DNA from: a virus
Length of the DNA stretch: 51,594 bases
Virus record (IMG/VR): IMGVR_UViG_3300035070_001383
Coordinates: 1 to 51,594 of that record
Direction: 5' to 3' (one strand)
The notes under the pieces are model-generated. The model did no database searches. It worked only from the letters and a program-made list of their open reading frames with translations, and was not told the origin of the DNA. Position numbers and translations under genes: made by a program. The number at the start of each line of letters is the position of its first letter. The stretch's first letter is position 1. Positions 47,150 to 51,594 of the stretch are shown piece by piece.

Positions 47150-48178
47150 TTACTTAATTTCTAATTGTGTTCCTGATTCAAATGCCTCTGAGGGACTAGC
47201 CTCAGGTGGCGGTGGTGTTGGTATCATTAACTGCTCAGGCTCCTTAGGAGCATTCGCGGGGTTGCTGATAGCGTACTGCTTACTGCCGTCGCTGTTCTTC
47301 TCGTAGTATCTATTGCTTAGTCTATCGTAGAACATAGTAACCGTTCCTAGCTTACCTACAATTTTAGGCTTGGCCTTAGTAATTGTAATCTCAACTTGGT
47401 TTGCTTCGTAAGGTACTCCGTTAGGGTCGTTGACTCCGAACGGACATCGCCACACGCTAATCATCATCATTCCCTTACGTGACCACATCTGTCCACCCGC
47501 AATGTCATTGTATGTAGGCTTAGGTATAAATGATATGCCGTCCTGAATACGTGACTGAATGTACTTAGTGTGAACTGAGATAATGGTGTGAACCCTATGC
47601 TCGGCGCTGTACTTACGAACCTTAGTTAATACCGTACCGATTGCGAGGTCTTCGCGTTGCCCTGACATAACGTCAGTGGTAAGCTCGGTGAACGGGTCAA
47701 TAACACAGCCGTCCATTTTGAGTCCTGTAGACTCTTCTAGCTCACCAACTGCGGTATAGAACCCTTCGATAGTCAAACTGTTTAGTCCGCTGTCAATAAT
47801 AAAAAAGTGCTTCTCAACAAACTCTATAGCGTTCTTGACCTCTTCGTCAGTAGCGCATATCTCATCGAATGCTAAGAACGGCTTACGTAAGTAGACCCAC
47901 AGCAACTCACTAAACACCTCAGCGGGTGAACCTGTCTCAGGAGAGTAGATAGCGAACTTCCAACCGCTGTATTGCGCGACGTTCATAATCATTTCCCAAG
48001 TAAATTGTGACTTACCTGCGTGGGCGCCCGCATAAATATATGTGGTTGACCCCTTCTTCATTGAGTAGTATTCTGAAAGCGTTGGTAAACCTACCCACTC
48101 ACCGCGCTTAACTCCGTTAGTCCGTAGACTCATTAGGCTGTCCTTGACATCACCTAACTGAAATACATTGTTTCTCAT
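47150..48178 (-). CDS. DnaB/RecA-fold replicative helicase-like ATPase
   Basis: A 342-residue protein with the RecA-type core of DnaB helicases: Walker A AGAHAGKSQ (50-58), a phosphate-sensing SPETGS (79-84), Walker B CVIDPFTEL (158-166), HTIISVHTKYIQ for the sensor strand, and a Gln/Arg-containing loop GGQMWSRK. The N-terminal primase-binding domain of DnaB is missing, as in several phage helicases. No polymerase or primase is encoded nearby, so it probably recruits the host replisome. Confidence 0.8.
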   Translation of the reverse strand: MRNNVFQLGDVKDSLMSLRTNGVKRGEWVGLPTLSEYYSMKKGSTTYIYAGAHAGKSQFTWEMIMNVAQYSGWKFAIYSPETGSPAEVFSELLWVYLRKPFLAFDEICATDEEVKNAIEFVEKHFFIIDSGLNSLTIEGFYTAVGELEESTGLKMDGCVIDPFTELTTDVMSGQREDLAIGTVLTKVRKYSAEHRVHTIISVHTKYIQSRIQDGISFIPKPTYNDIAGGQMWSRKGMMMISVWRCPFGVNDPNGVPYEANQVEITITKAKPKIVGKLGTVTMFYDRLSNRYYEKNSDGSKQYAISNPANAPKEPEQLMIPTPPPPEASPSEAFESGTQLEIK

Positions 48179-48196
48179 ATTTGCCCTTTTATATTT

Positions 48197-48490
48197 TTAT
48201 GAGTAGAACTTAGCTAATTGTGCGTTAGCTACAGCCAACTCTTCCTTAACCTTATTCAATTCTTTTAGTTCGTCTAGTGCTTTGTGCTTCTCTTCGAGCG
48301 CCTTGTTAATGATAGCGTCGAATGTTGAGTGCTGTTGCTCTAGATAGATAGTCCAATTAATAATCCTAGCCACCGCTTCCTTCATTTCGATAATCTCAGG
48401 GTTTGACGATTTCTCAGACCATTTGATTGCTAAGTCACAAACTGTCTGTAAGTCAGCGTGTGCCTGTAGCCGTATTAAATCTCTAGCCAT
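48197..48490 (-). CDS. Coiled-coil protein, 97 aa
   Basis: A 97-residue all-helical charged protein (NKALEEKHKALDELKELNKV) between the tRNA-like element and the helicase gene. It might be a helicase loader or partner by position, but no motif supports this directly. Confidence 0.6.
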   Translation of the reverse strand: MARDLIRLQAHADLQTVCDLAIKWSEKSSNPEIIEMKEAVARIINWTIYLEQQHSTFDAIINKALEEKHKALDELKELNKVKEELAVANAQLAKFYS

Positions 48491-48510
48491 ATATATAATT
48501 TAAAATTAGG

Positions 48511-48565
48511 AGAGTGTTGGGGAATCGAACCCCAACCTAGCATAAGACTATGTACCATACACTCT
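48511..48565 (-). tRNA. Truncated tRNA-like element lacking a normal D-arm
   Basis: On the minus strand it runs AGAGTGT ... ACACTCT, a perfect 7-bp acceptor stem, with a perfect T-arm TGGGG-TTCGATT-CCCCA directly before the 3' strand. Only 24 bases lie between the 5' acceptor strand and the T-arm, against about 41 in a normal tRNA. The space holds a GGTA-containing mini-loop and an imperfect hairpin, CATAG-TCTTATG-CTAGG. CCA is not encoded. It may be a decayed phage tRNA, a tRNA mimic, or a processing signal between genes. Confidence 0.5.
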
Positions 48566-48574
48566 AAAGCCGTA

Positions 48575-48838
48575 TTAGAACGGCAAGTCGTCCGAAGGTG
48601 CTTCCTGATTAACAGGTGCTGCCTTAGGTGCGCCACCCTGTGCGGTTGGCTTGAAGTTGTCAATCTGTGCGTAAGGGTTTCCGTCACGTCCTGAAAGGAT
48701 TTCGAGGTTAACCCAACCCGCTGCGTTCTTGTGCTCGTTCAACTTCTCAAAGTCGTTCGGCCCAAAGGACAATTTAGTAATCTGTCCAAACTTAGTAGTA
48801 ATACCTTTTGCTTTCCCTACGTAAATCTTGTCGCTCAT
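48575..48838 (-). CDS. SSB-like protein with acidic C-terminal tip
   Basis: An 87-residue protein started at the ATG at 48838 (MSDKIYVGKAKGITTKFGQI). A small beta-barrel-like core is followed by a Pro/Ala/Gln-rich linker and the ending SDDLPF, the hallmark acidic tip by which bacterial SSB proteins recruit repair enzymes. The core is shorter than a canonical OB-fold, so this is a phage-type ssDNA binder or a tip-bearing mimic. It lies between the RecE-like exonuclease and the helicase. Confidence 0.65.
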   Translation of the reverse strand: MSDKIYVGKAKGITTKFGQITKLSFGPNDFEKLNEHKNAAGWVNLEILSGRDGNPYAQIDNFKPTAQGGAPKAAPVNQEAPSDDLPF

Positions 48839-48888
48839 AAATCTGTGTTGCACGTCTGCTAGTTTAAGGTCGTCACCAATTGTTGTTA

Positions 48889-49680
48889 TTAAATGTTTCC
48901 TACTGTTGCGCTGTAAGGTTTGTAGTTACCGTCTATGAATAAGTGTTCGTACTTAAGGACGCTATCTTCAAACATCTTCTTCCCCTTAGCTAAAAACTCA
49001 GGGGTCGCTTTAAATATACCTACTTCGTAAGGGAAGGTCTTGGTTATCACTGCAAAGTGAAACTCTGACGCTTCGAATAACTGAGAATACATATACGCTT
49101 GGCGTGGGTAACTTCCGTACCACGCATTGCGCTTCCAATCACTCAGCCCCTTTGAAGAGGTCTTAAGGTCTAACAGAGTAGGAGCGCTGAACCCGTCGCT
49201 CAATAGCATATCACCTTTGCCCTTCACCGCAATCCTGTTGCCTGAGGGTGTAGTGACCATAGCTGTAGCGGCCAACTCAGGCTGCCTCTCTGTAAACCTA
49301 CCCACAAACTCCTGAAGTTCAGGAACCTTGTGTAGCTTATCTACCATACTATCGACTAGGTTATAGTCTGTTGCAGGCATTACTAGCTTGTCGGGATTTT
49401 CTTGCTTCGCTAGCTTGTAAGCCTTGCTAGCTCTAGTCCCTTCAACTAGTATTCTGTTATCCACCCCTTCGAGGTACATACTATGGACGGCGCTTCCAAT
49501 GTCAAAGTAAGTTTGACTTGGACTTGACCATTTACCCTTCATATATAAATCGAACTTTGTAGGCGACTCGTCTAGGTAACTCAGCATAGAGTTGCTTAGT
49601 GCTGTCTTGTCCGCGAAGTAGAACTTGTCGTCCCCTAATTCTTCGGCTATTCTGTGGTTACTAAAAATTAATTCCGACAT
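48889..49680 (-). CDS. RecE/exonuclease VIII-like PD-(D/E)XK nuclease
   Basis: A 263-residue DUF3799/RecE-type exonuclease: SYLDESPTKFDLYMKGKW (34-51), GSAVHSMYLEG (62-72, His66), GKGDMLL with Asp157, LLDLKTSS with Asp171 and Lys173, and PRQAYMYSQ with Gln194. It chews the 5' strand of DNA ends so that the ERF annealase can load. Overlaps the upstream 97-aa gene by 20 bases. Confidence 0.85.
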   Translation of the reverse strand: MSELIFSNHRIAEELGDDKFYFADKTALSNSMLSYLDESPTKFDLYMKGKWSSPSQTYFDIGSAVHSMYLEGVDNRILVEGTRASKAYKLAKQENPDKLVMPATDYNLVDSMVDKLHKVPELQEFVGRFTERQPELAATAMVTTPSGNRIAVKGKGDMLLSDGFSAPTLLDLKTSSKGLSDWKRNAWYGSYPRQAYMYSQLFEASEFHFAVITKTFPYEVGIFKATPEFLAKGKKMFEDSVLKYEHLFIDGNYKPYSATVGNI

Positions 49681-49954
49681 CTGTATATACTATTTCGATT
49701 AACTCCTTCATTGTAAGTTCGTCAAGCAAACCTCTGCGTTCGGCTCCTCTAACTGTTTCTAGCGTGTGTAATACAACAGACTGCAATAGTGCAGACTCGT
49801 ATATACCCGCTACAGATAAAGCGTCTTCAGCATTGTCTGTCAACTCCTCTCCGTACAATTCGTCGATTAGGAAGTTCACTGAGGACTCAGGGAATTTGTA
49901 TTCCTCAAGTACCTCAGCGTTGACCTCTGTAGTTAATGTGCTTCCTGTAATCAC
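49661..49954 (-). CDS. Hypothetical protein with GTG start, 97 aa
   Basis: A 97-residue acidic helical protein. The GTG start overlaps the TAG of the ERF gene (TAGTG). Being translated between an annealase and its partner exonuclease, it may be part of the recombination set. Family not recognised. Confidence 0.65.
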   Translation of the reverse strand: MITGSTLTTEVNAEVLEEYKFPESSVNFLIDELYGEELTDNAEDALSVAGIYESALLQSVVLHTLETVRGAERRGLLDELTMKELIEIVYTDVGINF

Positions 49955-50496
49955 TATCCTAAGATATCCTTACGCATCGCTTCTGACGCGTTGTACTTAG
50001 AGTCTAAAGCGGCCTTAACAGCATCTACATTACCTGCGGCAACAGCAGCCTTCATAGACTCAATTTGCTTCGCGTTAGGTATTGGCTTCATAGCCGCCTT
50101 CGGCTTATGGTCGTTAGAAGCGTCAGCGTCCTTAGTGTCGTCAATAAGGAACATTCCGTTCATTGCATACTTACGAGCGTAAGAGCTAGAAGAACCGAAA
50201 GACTGAGCGATGTCCATACCTTTGCGGTTAGGGTCAACGCCTGCCTGTGCAGTCGCTTCGACAGCGTTAGTGCCGTCGCTTACAACCACCTTCGAGGTGA
50301 TAACAACCATACCGCCTAGCTCCTCAACTGAGTCGCTGATAGTCATTGACAATCCGTTCGCCTTTAGTAACGGCTTAACCGCTTCGAGGATATCCTCAGC
50401 ACTACGATAGTTATACTTACCGAAGTTGTTGCGCTGATTTTTAGGAGCCTTTAGCTCCGATTGCACTGCTATTAGTGCGCTGTTTAAATTACTCAT
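49954..50496 (-). CDS. erf: ERF-family single-strand annealing protein
   Basis: A 180-residue protein with the ERF core: NFGKYNYRSAEDILEAVKPL near residue 24, LSMTISDSVEELGGMVVI, then GMDIAQSFGSSSSYARKYAM near 93, followed by a charged linker and a small C-terminal domain. ERF proteins anneal complementary strands during phage recombination and circularisation. With the RecE-like and RusA-like enzymes it forms a full recombination pathway, relevant to the large repeat in this genome. Confidence 0.88.
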   Translation of the reverse strand: MSNLNSALIAVQSELKAPKNQRNNFGKYNYRSAEDILEAVKPLLKANGLSMTISDSVEELGGMVVITSKVVVSDGTNAVEATAQAGVDPNRKGMDIAQSFGSSSSYARKYAMNGMFLIDDTKDADASNDHKPKAAMKPIPNAKQIESMKAAVAAGNVDAVKAALDSKYNASEAMRKDILG

Positions 50497-50506
50497 ATAT
50501 AATTGT

Positions 50507-50734
50507 TTAATTGATTACTTCTTCAGTGTGTGAATAAGATACTAGGTTGTTAACTCCTGAGTTCCTAACTACGTTTGCTACTATGTAGCCCTTGCGCTTT
50601 GCACTTAGCGCTTCCTTAGCCGCGAATAGGTCGTCGTAATAGGCGGTTTTGCCGCTGAGTTGTGCCCAAGTACCCTTCGTGGTAAGATAGTCGCCTGAGC
50701 GTGTCCTTACGCAGTAATTCTCTGTGTATGTCAT
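50507..50734 (-). CDS. Hypothetical protein, 75 aa
   Basis: A 75-residue basic soluble protein starting at the ATG at 50734 (MTYTENYCVRTRSGDYLTTK); a TTG 36 bases upstream is possible but has no support. It is the first gene after the terminator at 50783 and has the CTATAGTATAAC box just upstream, so it probably opens a separate transcript. Unknown function. Confidence 0.65.
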   Translation of the reverse strand: MTYTENYCVRTRSGDYLTTKGTWAQLSGKTAYYDDLFAAKEALSAKRKGYIVANVVRNSGVNNLVSYSHTEEVIN

Positions 50735-50747
50735 ATGTTTTGTTTTT

Positions 50748-50759
50748 GTTATACTATAG
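50748..50759 (-). promoter_or_regulatory. Promoter-like box CTATAGTATAAC, minus strand
   Basis: Exact repeat of the box at 5783-5794, here 13 bases before the ATG at 50734. TACTGAGTTAG lies about 70 bases further upstream on the same strand. Confidence 0.4.
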
Positions 50760-50782
50760 AATATCCTCAAGTCCTAACTGAA

Positions 50783-50803
50783 AGAAGCCCCTAAAGGGCT
50801 TCT
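50783..50803 (-). terminator. Terminator after the sigma-like gene
   Basis: On the minus strand AGAAGCCC, five-base loop, GGGCTTCT, then TTC: a strong 8-bp hairpin. It separates the early transcript from the recombination and replication genes. Confidence 0.7.
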
Positions 50804-50828
50804 ACTCAAGTTCTAACTTATATAGTTT

Positions 50829-50839
50829 CTAACTCAGTA
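50829..50839 (-). promoter_or_regulatory. TACTGAGTTAG element, minus strand
   Basis: Third exact copy of an 11-mer also found at 5018 and 5761 in the control region. Followed downstream by AACTATATAAGTTAG. Likely a binding site shared by promoters of the two arms. Confidence 0.35.
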
Positions 50840-50874
50840 CGTAACATCGTACACTCTTTAATACGACGTTTGCA

Positions 50875-51591
50875 CTACGATTCCTGCAAGTCTTCAACAT
50901 CTTTTATAAAAGTATTTGTAGAAATAGCTCCAATGTACTCATTATCAGCCCATTCGGACAAGAAAAATAATTCTAAATTATTTCTGTAGTCTGTCTCGCC
51001 GTATGGTGTCCACTGCTTCGCGTCGTGTCCTGAGCGTAAGTCCTTACACTTGCGCTTAATAGCGTCTAGTAAGTCATAAACATTCTCCTTCGACAAGCCT
51101 AAAGCGGTAGCGACCTCTGAGATACTACGTTGCCCGTTCAACCTGTAGTCTAGGTATTTATATTCTGTAGGTGTTAGAATATCCATAACAGCCTCTAGCT
51201 TAACGTCAATCTCATCGCGCTTAGTGAAGTCAACGTCTTCGTACTTGAGTCCTTCGGGTAGGGTTAGGTTAGTATGCTCGTAAGCATTAGTAGCACCCTC
51301 AACGTAATCCTCTATATTTTGGAACTGAACGTTGCGCTTCGCACGCTTAGTCCACTTAACCGCATCAACAAAGGCTAGCTTATGAACAGAGTAAATAGTG
51401 TTCTCTAGATGCTTCTCTGTCTCGTAGCTGAGGTCTGCGTTAAACTGACGCATAAGCCCTTCGGTAATGTACGCTCTATACACCTCTTCTAGGTCAACAC
51501 TCAGCCTGTCGTAATCCGAGCGAATACCGCTTCGGTAGTACTTAGCATTTTCTAGGACTTGGCCTAGCTTCTTCTCTGTAAATCTAATCAT
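50875..51591 (-). CDS. Sigma-70 region 4-like transcription factor
   Basis: A 238-residue protein. Residues about 128-182 (MDILTPTEYKYLDYRLNGQR, then SISEVATALGLSKENVYDLL and AIKRK) are a typical region-4 helix-turn-helix of sigma-70 family proteins. The N-terminal 100 residues are helical and could be a degenerate region 2 (ENTIYSVHKLAFVDAVKW). It lies at the end of the early cluster, followed by a terminator. It probably redirects host RNA polymerase to phage promoters, perhaps the shared boxes at 5.0-5.8 and 50.8 kb. Confidence 0.65.
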   Translation of the reverse strand: MIRFTEKKLGQVLENAKYYRSGIRSDYDRLSVDLEEVYRAYITEGLMRQFNADLSYETEKHLENTIYSVHKLAFVDAVKWTKRAKRNVQFQNIEDYVEGATNAYEHTNLTLPEGLKYEDVDFTKRDEIDVKLEAVMDILTPTEYKYLDYRLNGQRSISEVATALGLSKENVYDLLDAIKRKCKDLRSGHDAKQWTPYGETDYRNNLELFFLSEWADNEYIGAISTNTFIKDVEDLQES

Positions 51592-51594
51592 AGT
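51575..51594. repeat. Right copy of 20-bp terminal direct repeat
   Basis: Identical to bases 1-20. It contains the start codon of the sigma-like gene, so joining the ends leaves this gene intact and places the 66-aa gene immediately upstream. Confidence 0.9.

Noticed and set aside
48511-48565. Functional UAA-suppressor tRNA
   Set aside because: A TTA triplet can be placed in a loop, but the base before it is not T, the stem has a mismatch and the D-arm is missing, while UAA is a frequent normal stop codon here.
1-51594. Temperate phage or prophage
   Set aside because: No integrase, excisionase, CI-like repressor or partition gene was recognised, and gene arms are those of a lytic phage. Unknown early genes leave a small doubt.

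Overview
This window looks like the complete genome of a tailed, probably siphovirus-type phage of a Bacteroidota host, most likely a flavobacterium. It carries terminase, portal, HK97-type capsid, tail-tube and tape-measure genes, a lysis amidase with holins, and a recombination/replication set. I see no integrase, repressor, transposase or ribosomal genes. The host guess rests on a TATATTTG -7 box (Bacteroidota TAnnTTTG class) heading the leftward operon, on scarce Shine-Dalgarno sequences, and on small proteins resembling those of flavobacterial phages. The first and last 20 bases are the same, and one gene's stop overlaps the next gene's start across that join, so the map is probably circular at about 51,574 bp.

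Layout. (1) 4.5 kb down through base 1 and then 51.6 to 40.8 kb: one long leftward arm. It begins with small early proteins separated by repeated, structured leaders. It continues with a sigma-like factor, an ERF annealase, a RecE-like exonuclease, an SSB-like protein, a DnaB-like ATPase, a phosphoesterase, a nucleotide hydrolase, a PD-(D/E)XK nuclease, a RusA resolvase, many tiny membrane proteins, a gp55-like candidate late sigma, an amidase and a holin. (2) 4.2 to 5.9 kb: a gene-free control region rich in short repeats. (3) 5.9 to 40.7 kb: the rightward late arm with terminase, tail, protease-scaffold, capsid, tail tube, fibres, portal and adaptor. Four places in this arm carry the exact 17-mer TCGTAAATTATAAAAAG just upstream of a gene; a fifth copy lies in the duplicated block.

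The most striking feature is a direct repeat of about 7.7 kb (21785-29506 and 31817-39538, offset 10,032). It covers eight complete genes, including the portal, and parts of two flanking fibre genes. The two copies differ only where they end: each has its own fibre N-terminus upstream and its own lectin-like C-terminus downstream. This is either a recombination-built pair of receptor-binding cassettes or an assembly error through shared sequence.

The second striking feature is a family of three hairpin elements (2366-2411, 3403-3448, 3842-3885) on the leftward strand. Their stems differ in sequence but stay paired, while a loop (AGCGATR) and a bulge (GAAnGAC) are constant. Each lies upstream of a small early gene that also shares a conserved leader next to its start codon. 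I do not recognise this RNA. A shortened tRNA-like element lies at 48511-48565.

Many genes overlap as TAATG, TAGTG or ATGA. These junctions support more than a dozen very small genes (20 to 57 residues), most of them membrane or strongly charged proteins.
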